DNA from: Carposina sasakii
Taxonomy: Eukaryota > Arthropoda > Insecta > Lepidoptera > Carposinidae
Direction: 5' to 3'
Length of the DNA: 64,000 bases
NCBI GenBank assembly: GCA_014607495.2
Contig: CP053175.1
Coordinates: forward strand, 6,758,001-6,822,000
Part shown: piece after piece, positions 21,934 through 32,905 of the stretch
Layout of the letters: each line of letters starts with the position of its first letter
How positions within the stretch are numbered: position 1 is the stretch's first letter
Notes under the pieces: generated by a model
Databases searched by the model: none
What the model was told of the DNA's origin: nothing
What the model saw: the letters and a program-made list of their open reading frames with translations, nothing else
Program-made: the position numbers and the translations under genes

Positions 21934-22246
21934 GGATAGCGGTGATGTAGGAACCTTTTACATGACGGCACTGTAAAGGTGGACTATGGATCTGAGCGTC
22001 GGCGTCAGTAACGCGGCGTTAGAAACGCGGCGATTATAACGCGGCCGTTATAAGTAGCGACAGTATAGGTTTACTAGAAAATGCAAGGCACAAACCCGAA
22101 TACTTGTCCATACATTTTCTAGAAAACTTTTAAATACTCGTACTGTCGCAGCGTCTCTGACGTTATTGACGCTAACGCTTAGATCAATGTCAATTAAAAT
22201 AGTACTTATTTGCTACCCTACGGCCGCTATATTGCGGCACCGCTAT
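21934..22246. repeat. Hairpin-forming MITE beside yolk-like paralog 1
   Basis: Outer TAGCGGTG pairs with CACCGCTA. Inside, GCGACAGTATAG (22057) pairs with ACTCGTACTGTCGC (22136). AT-core with GCG-rich flanks, no ORF. Confidence 0.6.
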
Positions 22247-22301
22247 ACTGGGAACCCATAGTGTAACAAAAAACAAATGTATTTTACTAACTAACTAGAC
22301 C

Positions 22302-22307
22302 TTTATT
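22302..22307 (-). terminator. Polyadenylation signal of yolk-like paralog 1
   Basis: AATAAA on the minus strand about 19 nt past the stop codon at 22326. Confidence 0.6.
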
Positions 22308-22325
22308 AGTAACAAGTACATAAAA

Positions 22326-23229
22326 TTAATGTTGCATAACTGGTATAGAGTACAAGACGCTCTTGGATTTCGAGTCCCGAATCAGGACCTTCGCCTCAGA
22401 GTAGTATCCAAGTGTTATCACCTCCTTGGCTTCGACTTCTTTCTTCATGTTCCCAGCTTCCATCACCCGGTTGATGTCCAAAGCCCAGAAGTGATGACCT
22501 CTGTACGTTTTACTGTAGTTCACTGCGACAGCTCCAGCTAACCTGGCTACATAATCCACCTGTACCTTCATAGTACCTCTGTTGGCATATAACTCTGCGA
22601 TCACACTCTGGTTGGGCTCCAAAACTATGTCGACCCCTGACATGGAACCAATGGTAACTGTATCAGATTTGGTCACGCTCTGCCCAAATTTCGACGAGTA
22701 CGAGAGCTTGGTTTTCCCTGACGCTGCAGCCACTTTAATGTCGAAGCCGTAGCTGATCTCCTGTCCGATTGTCAGGTCGCTAGCTCTGCTCCACGTGGAA
22801 GAGGTGGTGATCTTTCACAGATTGAGATACTTGGGCTTTAAACGAGGCAGTCTTCGTGCTGTTGTTATGGAAGTATTGGCTCAGAAGCATGATAGGGTCG
22901 GTTTTTACTTCGATGATCTTCGCCTGCTTGGGAGTTAACGTTCTTTGGACTTGGCTCCATCCGTAGGTGTAGTACAAATCGCCCCAAGGTGTGGGACTGC
23001 GAACGTAGGCGTCGTCTGGTCGTGCACCGAAATACTGTCCACAAGCTTCTTTCAGCTGGTTGTCGGAGAGTTGGAAGGACTTCCTTTCAACGTCGCTGAT
23101 GATTTCGACATCGCTGCCGTAGAATTTGGCGTATTGGTCGGCCTGGTTATCAGCAGCTACTACTTCGATCTCGATGTTTGCGAAGACCAGCGCTGGGATC
23201 GCGAGGAAAATCGCTAGGATCAGCGACAT
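22326..23229 (-). CDS. Secreted yolk-protein/aerolysin-fold-like protein, paralog 1, reading frame interrupted
   Basis: The ATG at 23229 begins a signal peptide (MSLILAIFLAIPALVFA). The N-terminal frame runs to a stop near 22783; a second frame carries the C-terminal part to a TAA at 22326. Comparison with the intact paralog at 28474-29367 puts the frame change at about 22810-22816, where one base has been gained or lost in a GAAAGAT context. Both halves keep family marks: SPTPWGDLY, an NNST glycosylation site, GHHFWALDIN and GYYSEAKV. The family resembles lepidopteran follicular-epithelium yolk protein YP4/spherulin-2A, with the beta-rich, Ser/Thr-rich region of aerolysin-like folds. A 3' splice site lies 22 nt before the ATG and AATAAA follows the stop. 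No other lesion is visible, so this may be a young pseudogene or a sequence error. Function as an egg or yolk protein is inferred from family resemblance only. Confidence 0.72.
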
Positions 23230-23689
23230 CTTTGTGGTAATTTGTGTTGTGCTGTAAAAGGTAAGATATGATGAGAACATGAGATATTTTCTGAAGTTTT
23301 AGGGGATGGACCTATAGAAATATTAATTAGTAATCTATGGGCTCTATGGGTATAGAAGTCTGAAATTATCAACAAAATCAGGGAGATAGCTGAAAGAGAG
23401 TCCCTTTTGCGATATCACTGTTTAGGATATAAGATTTTTCGTTAATAATTTTTAAGGAGGAACCTGGATAATAATATGAATTAGTATCTAGAGCCTAAGA
23501 GAGAGTTTCCTAATATTGCCTTGAGATTACTACCAAAATAAGGGAGATATCTGACAGGGACTCTTTCTCCCGTTGGCGTTAGGCTGTAAAGCGAATTTAC
23601 TACATCGAACTTTTGACTGGAAAGTGGTTCAAAGATACTACTAGATGATTAGCCTGCTCTGTGTAGGTAGGCCGGCCAGATGACCGATG

Positions 23690-23780
23690 ACTTAAAGAGG
23701 GCGGCTGGTAGTGACTGGATGGTAGAAACACGGGAGATCGTGTGGCGTGCTCTGGAGGAGGCCTACGTCCAGCAGTAACG
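23690..23780 (+). repeat. RTE-type tail repeat, variant
   Basis: GGCTGGTAGTGACTGGATGG, GGCCTACGTCCAGCAGTAAC; same variant at 51950 and reversed at 57505. It lies in the inferred 5' UTR intron of yolk-like paralog 1. Confidence 0.6.
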
Positions 23781-23821
23781 AGATGTAAGTAAGTAAATAA
23801 AAAAAGTAAGATGTTACTCAC

Positions 23822-23872
23822 CTCTTTCTCTCACGAATCTCGCCTGTAACTAAACTACAGATATAAATTGCA
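23822..23872 (-). promoter_or_regulatory. Possible promoter and 5' UTR exon of yolk-like paralog 1
   Basis: On the minus strand an ATTTATATC box is followed ~15-45 nt later by a short leader ending in AGAG|GTGAGT (donor at 23821). The matching acceptor is at 23252, just before the ATG. A similar donor plus near-ATG acceptor is seen at paralog 2. Confidence 0.35.
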
Positions 23873-24091
23873 TAGGTTTTATATTAATTTATTAGATATC
23901 AACTAGCGGCCGCCCGCGACTTTGACTGCATGAACCTTAGGATTCTCGTTATTTCCCATTCCCATGGAAATTTTGTGAGTAAAAGAAGCCTAAGTTACTC
24001 CATATTACGTCAGCTATCTGCCAATACCATATTGTTATGTCATATTTTCATAATACAAACAGACACTCCAATTTAATGTATCTGTGAATAT

Positions 24092-24465
24092 ACAGGATGA
24101 TTTTTGGTCGTCAACTTTCCCAAAAACTACGGAATCTCCTCATCATCACGATCATTTTTCTCCATGGAAGCATACCTGGAAAGTGTCTGGTTTCCAAAAT
24201 ATTAGGGTCCAAAGTTGAGTAAATAGACTGCGTTTTTCTGCATAAATGCATATTGACGCGTGTAGCAAGAATTTTTCACGAGAAATAATTAATATCTGTT
24301 TATGAAAAAACTAGCATAATAACTGGACACTATAAATTTCGCCCGATCAAGTAATTAAAAAAAAAAAACATTTTTTCCCAGCATTTTTTTAGTATAAACT
24401 TACTTTATTTCATGTATAGAGTACGTACCCTTCGTTAAGGGTGGCAACGAAAAAACATCCTCTAT
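24092..24465 (+). repeat. MITE F copy
   Basis: TACAGGATGATTTTTGGTCG to CGAAAAAACATCCTCTAT. Confidence 0.8.
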
Positions 24466-25011
24466 AGATTAAACGCTTGTGTCTGCTTGTTTGTATGTTT
24501 GTGAATTTGACTGTGTTTTTTGTTGTTTTTTGCTATCTGGAGCATTTATATATGGGTCCAGCTGAAATCCAGCGCTGCAGACCATCTGTTTTGGTCTGTG
24601 TTTATGTTAGTTTTTTTATGCGTGAAAAAAGCTACGCGCGTATGCTGCAGAAAAACGCAGAGCTAATATTTTGGAATCCATTTCAGCATATATTTTTGTT
24701 ATATTTATATTTGAAACAAATAGACCGACAGACAGACAAAAATTGTAAACAACGTTATTTTGGTACTTATATGTAGGTACCGTGTATACATTCAAGATGC
24801 ATTTACTTAAAAGCGTATATTCATGTTACAAACAGACTCTCAAATTTAATTTATCTGTGAATATTTGTGTCTGCTTGTTTGTATGTTTGGGGCGGACTTT
24901 GAGCAGTAATTGTATTTTGTAAATCAGCATAGTGACGATTGCAAAAATATTGTTGATTTGTTTGATTAGAACAATCGAAATTATGTAGGTTTATTTCGCA
25001 ACGTGCTAAAT

Positions 25012-25127
25012 GGTGATGCTACGAGCTAGCAATTCGTCACTGCCTTTAAAATCTGACCGGCTATGCTAACGTAACTATAGGATATCCTTCGCGTTCCCAT
25101 TTGAGGAACACAGCCGTGTGTATAATA
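25012..25127 (+). repeat. Dispersed repeat D fragment, diverged
   Basis: GAGCTAGCAATTCGTCACTG and GAGGAACACAGCCGTGTGTA. Confidence 0.45.
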
Positions 25128-25612
25128 TACAGGGTGGAAGTGACAGCCAGGCAAATATTGATATGGCGACTTCAGACCATGATTGACGACACAGGCGAAA
25201 ACCACTGAAAATTTTCGCAGGGAAATTCCAAAAATTCCTGTCATTTTTTTTATTTTTTTTCAAGAAAAAAGTTGTGTAGTTCGTTTAAGTAGACCTATGA
25301 GAATAACCTTAAAACAAAATTTGAACCTATAAATGATTTTCAAAAAGAAGTTGTTCACAAAAAAGTTTAAAATACTGATCAACCCCAATGGACAGTCACA
25401 AGTGGTCCAAAAAACAGTCATGTATCTCATAATATCAATAAGCCCATTTAACTAGTCACAGGCTCGCCCGATACAATAAGCACGGAAAGCAAATATTGCG
25501 GATAATTAAATTTAAAATGTATTTCCAGTGAGTACTGTCGTGTAACTTAAAACAATGGTACTTGTGCAGTATTTCAGTATTTGCCTGGCTGTCACACACA
25601 CCCTGTATGTAT
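25128..25612 (+). repeat. MITE G copy, full length
   Basis: Starts TACAGGGTGGAAGTGACAGC and ends GCCTGGCTGTCACACACACC-CTGTA. The ends are inverted repeats (GTGACAGCCAGGCAAATA). Other full copies at 38931-39441 and 58910-59400. Confidence 0.8.
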
Positions 25613-25631
25613 ACTTACGTGTGCTATTTAG

Positions 25632-25720
25632 GTACATCTGCCCAGCTATGCTAAACGTGGCTGCGGGATCTCTATTGTGATCCTGCAGTTCTTTGTTCGT
25701 TTCAGCATGTTTCTATGAGC
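25632..25720 (+). repeat. Dispersed repeat D fragment
   Basis: CCCAGCTATGCTAAACGTGG and GATCCTGCAGTTCT. Confidence 0.55.
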
Positions 25721-26254
25721 TACGAGTATTTACATCTAAAGGCAGTGATGAGGTGGTTTTTTCTTCAGGCTATTTCTCGAAAAGTATGAATGGAGAGATA
25801 AACCTCTTTTATTTTTCAGCACAGCACATTCGAGCCAGTGCTCCCTCCCTGACCCTATAGATCCTTAGAAACAGTAATGTTATAGTTTCGCAATTCAATC
25901 GGTTCATCGTAACATTTTCGCCATTAGGAAGTATTCATTTGGCCGTTTAATTGTTGAAATGTGAAATATTTCTTCAGGGCCGCTATCATAGGATACTTGG
26001 CTCCCTGCTAGTAGCTAGTAGCTGGAACCTTGGCTCAAGAAACAAGCTTTCAGTGGCTTGACACATGCTGACGTCACGATACAACTGCCTGCACTAGGGA
26101 ACGGCAGTGAGAATATAATGATATTACAGTACCTAAATAGAGTTCCAAATACAGTACCTACCTTGTATAACTTATCTATTTATATACGCAAGAAGTTGGC
26201 GTTAGGTAGGTGGCCGGCAAAATACCTAAATAAATAGGGGCAGATACTTAGAGG

Positions 26255-26520
26255 TGGCCGCGTGGTGCCGGCAAAGTAGAATTCGTACCACCCCATGTCC
26301 GCCCGTAGGTATCGTACGAGGCGATTAAGGGTTTCCTGGAGGGGGCAGCAGCGCCTCCCGTGTTAACATAGTCCAAAATACAAACTGCGGTCATCAACCC
26401 GCCTGCCCAGCGTGGTGACTATGGGCAAATACCCCCCATGGCAGTCTTGTGGCGTGCCCTGGGGGAGGCCTACGTCTAGCAGTGGACTGCAATATGCTGA
26501 TGATGATGATGATGATGACT
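26255..26520 (+). repeat. RTE-type tail repeat, full, with (GAT)n end
   Basis: GCCGCGTGGTGCCGGCAAAG, CGTACGAGGCGATTAAGGGT, GTCTAGCAGTGGACTGCAAT, then GATGATGATGATGATGATGA. Confidence 0.8.
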
Positions 26521-26654
26521 TAGAGGATGATGATGGCGTCAGGCAGGTGGCCGGCCGTAGACCAAATGCCAAATCTTTGGCAATATGAGTTTCGAAAGAA
26601 ACCATATTGCGCCCACCCCATAAATAATGGAATAAGGGCAGGAAGATTATGACA

Positions 26655-26890
26655 TACAAGTGGACGCCCGCGACTTCGTCCGCGTTGCCGGCAGAAAATA
26701 CAAAATGTCGAAATTATCTTGGATAAAAATATTTTCCCGGGATAAAAAGTAGCCTTTGTGTTAATCCAGGGTGTCAGCTAACTCCATACCAAATTTTATT
26801 AAAATCGCTCCAGCCGTTTTTACGTGAAAGAGTAACAAACATCCATCCATCCATACTTACAAACTCTCGCGTTTATAATATTATTATACT
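26655..26890 (-). mobile_element. Helitron-like element
   Basis: Begins CAAGTGGACGCCCGCGACTT, then TTTTCCCGGGATAAAAAGTA; the right part differs from the 9299 family. Confidence 0.45.
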
Positions 26891-26926
26891 CGTACTAGGA
26901 CTAAGATGATGAGGTATACTGATCAT

Positions 26927-27010
26927 TTACATCTCTCTCCGTTATGCTAAACGTGCCTGTGGGATCTCTTTAATGATCCCGCATGCTGGCTCCATTTTGG
27001 GAACAACCAT
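26927..27010 (+). repeat. Dispersed repeat D fragment
   Basis: CCGTTATGCTAAACGTGCCT and TAATGATCCCGCATGCTGGC. Confidence 0.55.
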
Positions 27011-27600
27011 GTATGTACGTATGTTTATATCATGTAGTTTGTTTGTATACCTATGCTTTCACTTGGAGGAAGTCACAGGCCGAAGGTAGTATAGTGAAAA
27101 CTTTGAATAATGCCTAAAAAGCATTACCTACTTATTTTCTTACGTACGAGTATCTTTCGAAAAAAGAATGTTGTTTTTTGTTCCACATAGTTTGCTGAAT
27201 TAACTTAATGGACAATTTTTCAGGTGAGTTTATGTTGCGGTGATATTTTAAATTCGGTTTTTGTTGAAAAGTTCCTGGATAGCATAATGTAACAATTTCA
27301 CGAACGATAGCAAGGTTTGACGTTACTCGTACATTTCCTCCAATACCGGGTTGACTTTATCTGATTTGATGGGGGCGCTCAATGAAGATTTCGTTTACTT
27401 AGGAGGTAATCTCTCGGTAACTTTGTGAACTTCGTTGTCGCTTGAAAAAATGTTACAGTGTCTTAGCTAAAGGAAATGGATAGTATACGTTTCACAGGAT
27501 AACTCCTATGCTTGAGTTCGGAACTAACATTTTAAAATAAATGAAATAGTTAATACGATATCGCTTTTAGAAATAATCATCAAAAATGTTTACCCTTCTA

Positions 27601-27868
27601 TACAGGGTGTAACAGAAAGGGTATGTTAAGCGAAAAGCTATGTAAATAGCCCACTATAAGGAACCTACCCACAAAATTTGAGGCTCGAAATCACTTGTTT
27701 ATTTTTCCAGATAGTATGGAGAATTCCTAAACAAGCCAGGAATGTTCATACAATCTTAAAAAATAAACATGTGATTTAGAGTCTGAAATTTTGGAAATAG
27801 ATTCTCTATAGTGGGCTATTTACATAGTTTTTCGCTTAACATACCCTTTCTGTTACACCCTGTATAAC
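27601..27868. repeat. Palindromic MITE E
   Basis: TACAGGGTGTAACAGAAAGG to TTCTGTTACACCCTGTATA; reverse-complement halves. It lies ~190 bp upstream of the inferred TATA box of yolk-like paralog 2. Confidence 0.8.
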
Positions 27869-28056
27869 GAATGCTTTCGGGTGAAACATAATACTTAAAA
27901 AAAAAAATCGGCGATAAAGTTAATCAAAAACTAGCGTTTTCTTGTAGCAAAGTAAAAAACTATTTTGTCTTTTTAAGTAAACACAGAGCTTAATTAAAGT
28001 CTAGCCATTGTAACAATTACTGACTCAACACTCTACTGCAACATGAGCTGTGATTA

Positions 28057-28137
28057 ATATAAATAGAAACTAAAAATATATTTCATACATTAAATAATAC
28101 ACACGCTTGAGTGAACTCAGGTGTCAAGAATTAAAAT
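28057..28137 (+). promoter_or_regulatory. Possible TATA promoter and 5' UTR exon of yolk-like paralog 2
   Basis: ATATAAATAG at 28057-28066 precedes a leader ending at a consensus donor GTGAGT (28138). The acceptor at 28469 lies 4 nt before the ATG, implying a ~330-bp 5' UTR intron. Confidence 0.4.
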
Positions 28138-28473
28138 GTGAGTATTCATCTTTCCTACATTTGACCCTAAGGTCCATCCGTCCAGGGAAGAAAATCTGCT
28201 AGACGGGAGCAACAGCATCACCCAGGACTTGTGGCACATTTTTACGCTAATAGGCAAGCCGTCCTGTTAGCCAATAGATAGGTACATCATTACTTACCTA
28301 CTCATAATTTCAGTCATAGGAAGTCCACTGCTGAACATAGTACACCCCCACATAAAAATACAGGGATAAATATTTTTCGAAGGGGAGACTTTCACCAGTT
28401 TTGATTCCCAGATCTCACGGCTAAATCTTAATGTGTATCAACATGTTCATGTGAATGTTTTTGTTACAGTATC

Positions 28474-29367
28474 ATGGCGTTTCTTCTCCTCTTGTTACCA
28501 GCATTGGCTCTGGCCAGGGTTGATGTCCAGCTCAGTGGGAAGATCCAAGATGCTGACGCTGCAGATATGCACGTCTACTACTCCGGAAGTGACGTGGGCA
28601 TCATCACCGACGACGAAAGGTCCAAGTTCCAGCTCTCAGACGACCGCTTGAAGAGGGCCGTCGAGTCTTATTTCGGCAAACGAGCTGATGATGCTTACCT
28701 GAAGAGTCCTACACCCTGGGGTGATTTATACTGGACTTACGGCTGGAATGAAGTCCAGAGAACCTTCATACCGAAGAACGCAAAGGTTTTAAAGGTCTAT
28801 TCCCGCCCGGAGTTGGTCCTTCAGCAGATCTTTGAGAACAACAGCTCCAGACCAGCTACCTTCAACGTTGGGGTTTCCCAATCCGTGGACAACACCATCA
28901 GTTCTTCCTGGACAAGGACTGAGCAACTGAGTCTTGGCCAAGAGATTAGTTACAGCGTGACGGTCGACTTCTTAAAGGGCGGTGGTTCGACCTCCATGTC
29001 TTTCTCCAGTTCCTACGGCTATGGAGCCCAGCATACTGAGACGGTGACCATCGGTTCCTCCTCAGCGATGCAGATGCTGCTTCAGCCAGGGCAGTCGGTG
29101 GTTTCCAAGCTGTACTCCACGCGAGGGTTTATCCAGTTTGAAGTGGATTACGAGGCTAGTTTATCAGGACACGTGGCTGTAAACTACAGCAAGAAGTACA
29201 AGGATCATCACTTCTGGGCCCTCAATGTGAATAACGTGATGTCGGCTGGAGGTCTCAGCAACGCCATTAGAGCAAAGGAGATTGTCGATATTGGGTTATA
29301 CTCGAATGCCCGGATAGAGGTGTTTGATAGGTCATCTAATAAGAAAATATTTGGTTTAGATGTTTAA
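28474..29367 (+). CDS. Secreted yolk-protein/aerolysin-fold-like protein, paralog 2, intact
   Basis: A single 297-codon exon. Residues 1-~14 are a signal peptide (MAFLLLLLPALALA). Residues 78-91 hold the family motif SPTPWGDLYWTYGW. N122/N123 are in glycosylation sequons (ENNSS). Residues ~150-190 form a Ser/Thr/Gly-rich alternating stretch in the place of the hairpin-forming region of aerolysin-type proteins. Residues ~236-252 carry VNYSKKYKDHHFWAL. The match, from memory, is to the follicular-epithelium yolk protein (YP4) and spherulin-2A-like proteins of Lepidoptera, made by ovarian follicle cells. No toxicity can be read from sequence. The ATG is chosen because a strong 3' splice site ends 4 nt upstream (28469) and a signal peptide follows at once. 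An AATAAA lies 3 nt past the stop. Paralogs flank it on both sides in the opposite orientation. Confidence 0.85.
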   Translation: MAFLLLLLPALALARVDVQLSGKIQDADAADMHVYYSGSDVGIITDDERSKFQLSDDRLKRAVESYFGKRADDAYLKSPTPWGDLYWTYGWNEVQRTFIPKNAKVLKVYSRPELVLQQIFENNSSRPATFNVGVSQSVDNTISSSWTRTEQLSLGQEISYSVTVDFLKGGGSTSMSFSSSYGYGAQHTETVTIGSSSAMQMLLQPGQSVVSKLYSTRGFIQFEVDYEASLSGHVAVNYSKKYKDHHFWALNVNNVMSAGGLSNAIRAKEIVDIGLYSNARIEVFDRSSNKKIFGLDV

Positions 29368-29369
29368 TG

Positions 29370-29375
29370 AATAAA
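29370..29375 (+). terminator. Polyadenylation signal of yolk-like paralog 2
   Basis: AATAAA three bases after the TAA, implying a very short 3' UTR. A T-rich run follows at 29383. Confidence 0.6.
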
Positions 29376-29496
29376 GGCTGACTTTTTTAGTTGTTTGTAG
29401 TTGGTCATTTTTTCATTATAAGGTCTCATCGCCTTGTAAATCCTAGCATATAAAATGGGTACTACCCGTTTAACCAATAAGTGTACATAAATCACA

Positions 29497-29712
29497 TGGC
29501 CGTGGCCCCGAAACGGAATAAACATAACTGCAGGATCATGAAGGAAATTCCATAGCCACGTTTAGGTATCACAGCGGGGACAGGTGTGAATGATAATTGA
29601 CAAGTTGCCAGCTTGAGAGGATGCCCGACTTCCCCAGTCGAGTCTTACGACATGCACGGAGGGAGATGCAGCTGATGTTCTATTGAAGCCTCGCATCAGT
29701 ACAGGACGAGTA
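29497..29712 (-). repeat. Dispersed repeat D, near full length
   Basis: CCGAAACGGAATAAACATAA, AACTGCAGGATCATGAAGG, CGAGTCTTACGACATGCACG, GAGATGCAGCTGATGTTCTA; the best copy with both modules. Confidence 0.7.
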
Positions 29713-29848
29713 TAATAGGTACTATAGTATAGTAGGTACCTACATATGTACGATTAACGAGGTCATTTTTCTACCGATTTCTAAAGGTCTCATAATAGTA
29801 AAAGATGAATTAATTTTATTTTGGAGATAGGTCCACTTCATGAAGAAG

Positions 29849-29916
29849 GTATAAAAGAGGAGCTGGGACTATGAAGTGAGTCGTGTGGCAATCGCGAGGC
29901 CATGACGTCATGATAG
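29849..29916 (+). promoter_or_regulatory. Orphan TATA box and CRE palindrome
   Basis: GGTATAAAAGAGGAGCTGGG is a strong TATA-like string; ~50 nt later CATGACGTCATG is a perfect CRE-type palindrome. No ORF I can recognise follows on the + strand before 34 kb. Confidence 0.3.
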
Positions 29917-30561
29917 GGGCGGAGCTTCAGCGCCAGTGTAACGAAGTAGCTGTAACCACACGCTTGTGCTCCGAAATTAAAACTACAAAGACACAAGTGC
30001 TTTTATCAGGGTACTTTTTTACTAAAACGTAGTATAATATTGCCATCTAGCGATGAGTAATAATTGCACTAGCAAAACAATCTTGAACCATATTGATAAT
30101 GAGCAAGTAGTTTGACTAGTCACTATAAGGTGGTTTCTATGTAAATGGGCAGGGCTAGTGTTCAATGCTCCCCTCGTCCCATACTTCACCCACGCTCCGC
30201 AGCACACTATGTTTATATGAAAATATACTTAGCCGCTACTCCTCTTTATTTCTTCTCCATGGTCCACAAACGTCGTCTACATTCATAACTTGATAGTTTA
30301 TAATCCCGCTTAACCATGGTGTCTATAATAGTTTAGTTAATTTCAGAAAGGCTTTATCGTGTCAAATAGGGGAAGCATTGGAAGAGGTTTTTGTCCATGA
30401 CTTCCACTAGTGAGTACTAACATAACTAACAGGAAGAAAATTATAATAATGATCGATGCATCTATTATAGTTCCGGGTTGAAAATAAACAAAATTATAGA
30501 AATAAAACCATTTATAAAATCAAACTAAAACTTTAACAACCTCACAAAACATAACAAATAT

Positions 30562-30715
30562 ACAGGGTATTTTTTTGTGCCAAACGTATACAAGAGGTAC
30601 GTATTCTGCACATCAAATAAAGCTAGTTTATGAAAATAAAAATGCTGGGAAACGAGTTTAATTTTTGGGGTGCATTTTTTTTATTGAATCGGTAGCAAGC
30701 AATGTACCTAATACA
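30562..30715 (-). repeat. MITE F, truncated
   Basis: TACAGGGTATTTTTTTGTGC, ACATCAAATAAAGC, AAAATGCTGGGAAACG. Confidence 0.6.
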
Positions 30716-30799
30716 TATTGACGCTACGAAACGTACGAAAATGGGGCAAGCGAAACCGCATGCCGAGGCATGTCTGCCTTATGTTGTAAACATAAACTT

Positions 30800-31390
30800 C
30801 ATCATCATCATCATTTACAGCCCTGAGAAGTCCACTGTTGGACATAGACCTCCCCTAACAACCTCCATTCCGACCGGTCGGAAGCAGCCTGCATCCAACC
30901 GACGCCCGCGACCTTGGCCAGGTCGTCCGTCCACCTTGCGGGTGGCCTTCCCACGCTGCGTTTGCCGATACGTGGTATCAACTCTAGAACTTTCCGACTC
31001 CATCGGCCATCAGTTCTTCGAGCTATGTGCCCTGCCCATTGCCACTTCAGCTTGCTGGACGGTTGAGCAATGTCGGTGATCTTTGTACGTCTGCGGATCT
31101 CCTCATTTCTGATTCGATCACGGAGAGAGATCCCAAGCATAGCTCTCTCCATCGCTCGCTGTGCGATCCTGAGCTTCTTTATGAGGCACATAGTTAGAGA
31201 CCACGCACTGGTTGAATACCTTCGTCTTTAAGGACTGGGGTATCTTGGACACAAATAAGCTTAGTAGCTTCCCGAACGCTGCCCAGCCGAGTTGGATTCG
31301 CCGATTTACCTCCTTCTCAAAGTTGGACTTACCTAGTTTGACCGTCTGTCGCAGGTAAACATACTCGTCAACAACTTCGAGCATCCCAAC
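30800..31390 (-). mobile_element. RTE-like non-LTR retrotransposon fragment, frameshifted
   Basis: Two frames on the minus strand: 31384 to ~31190 (EVVDEYVYLRQTVKLGKSNF, EVNRRIQLGWAAFGKL) then 31191-30811 ([67 protein letters not shown]). This is the 3' end of the reverse transcriptase ORF; the 5' part is gone. Confidence 0.85.
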
Positions 31391-31896
31391 CAGACATAAC
31401 TTACCAACGTTAATTACCTACACTTACCTAATACTGCTGCACTTTTGTGTCCTGTGTTAGAAGACACTAATTATCACAAAGACCTTCTACACAGAAAGTT
31501 TCACAGAATTTAGAACTTCCATTTGAATACACTCGTGTGTATTCACAATTACTAACTAAAGAACATTATCACTATCACCTGCTTTCACCACTATCACTCA
31601 AATCTTAGAGAAAACCGGTTCCTTTGTTACTTTCAGTGCTTCTGTATTTCCGTAACCAGTACAGCAAAACAAATAATAACATAAAAACACACATACTATT
31701 ACTATAAAATAAGCAAATTACAAAGTTAATTTTATTGTATTTATTACTACTTATTTCGCAAAAAAAAATGGATATGCATGCGCGCATCTCCTGTGACGCA
31801 CAGACCGGAACTGAATTTTAAAAATAATTATTTCTTCAAGGCACAGACTACATAGAGAACTAGCTTCAAGACAAGGACACAACGCACGGGGGCTAG

Positions 31897-32905
31897 GGGC
31901 TAAGATTGAAAAAAATGAGAATTATGGATTGAAGTTTGCAAATCACGTCAATTTTTTTCTGTGTACTCATTTTATCAAAACAAACAACTTTTATTTGAAA
32001 AACTTTTCTTAAAAAAAATTGTTTTTTTTTTGTATGGAGAAAAAGTAAAAACTGTAAATATCGAAAGGGGTAAAAGTGTTAGCAGTGGCGGTTAGTTAGG
32101 GTTAAAGTAGATCTCTTCTATGACTTCCACTAGCCGCTATAGCCAATATTTGATAAAGTCGATACTCCCCATACATTTAGTATGGGGAACTTCTAAATCC
32201 TGTTGAGGGCAAGGCGGTGGACTTATTAAGTAGACTCCCAGGCACGACATGTCAGCCGTCACCTTTTCTATAACTCTCACTAACCGCCATGACAGCTAAC
32301 ATTACATTTTAATGGATGCTTCCCATACAACATTTATTATTGGGGAACTATTAAGTCCTGTCAAGGCCAAGGCGGCAGACTTATTACAGAGACTGCAAGG
32401 CACCAAATATCAGCCGTCATCTCTTCCATGACTTCCACTAGCCGCCATAGCCAACATTTGCTGAAGTCGATACTTTTCATACATTTAGTATGGGAAATTT
32501 CCTGTGGGACTCCTGTGGACGTCAAGGCGGACGACTTATTAAGTAGACTCCAAAGCATAAAATATTTGCCGTCATCTTTTCTAACACGCCCACTAACCAC
32601 AACAGCTAACAAAAGATTGAAGTCAATGGTCCCCATACATTTTGTATGGCGATGTTCTAGGTCACGTGAAGCCCAAGGCGGCAGACTTACAACATAAATT
32701 CCAAGGCATGAAATGTCGGCCGTCAACTCTACTTTAACCCTTATAAACCGCCACTGCTAACACTTTTACCCCATACAAAAAAAATTCAATCTTTTTTAAA
32801 GTTTGAAAATGAAGTTGTTTGTTTTGATAAAATGAGTACACAGAAAAAAATTCGATGCGATTCGCACACTTCGATCTGTAATTCCCATTTTTTCAATCCT
32901 AGCCC
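31897..32905. mobile_element. Composite element: ~180-215-bp inverted arms around four ~155-bp tandem units
   Basis: Left arm 31897-32111 starts GGGCTAAGATTGAAAAAAAT; right arm 32728-32905, reversed, starts GGGCTAGGATTGAAAAAATG. Both arms carry TTTCTGTGTACTCATTTTAT and AAAGTGTTAGCAGTGGCGGT. Between them, AAGGCGG markers at 32211, 32369, 32524 and 32675 show four direct units of 151-158 bp. No transposase, no RT. Resembles foldback-type non-autonomous DNA elements in architecture only. Confidence 0.8.

Noticed and set aside
22329..23217. + strand frames of 70 and 90 codons across yolk-like paralog 1
   Set aside because: Shadows of the minus-strand coding sequence.
32361..32726. 121-codon minus-strand open frame with internal similarity
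   Set aside because: It lies over the ~155-bp tandem units, and its repeats merely mirror the DNA repeat. No start context or known domain.
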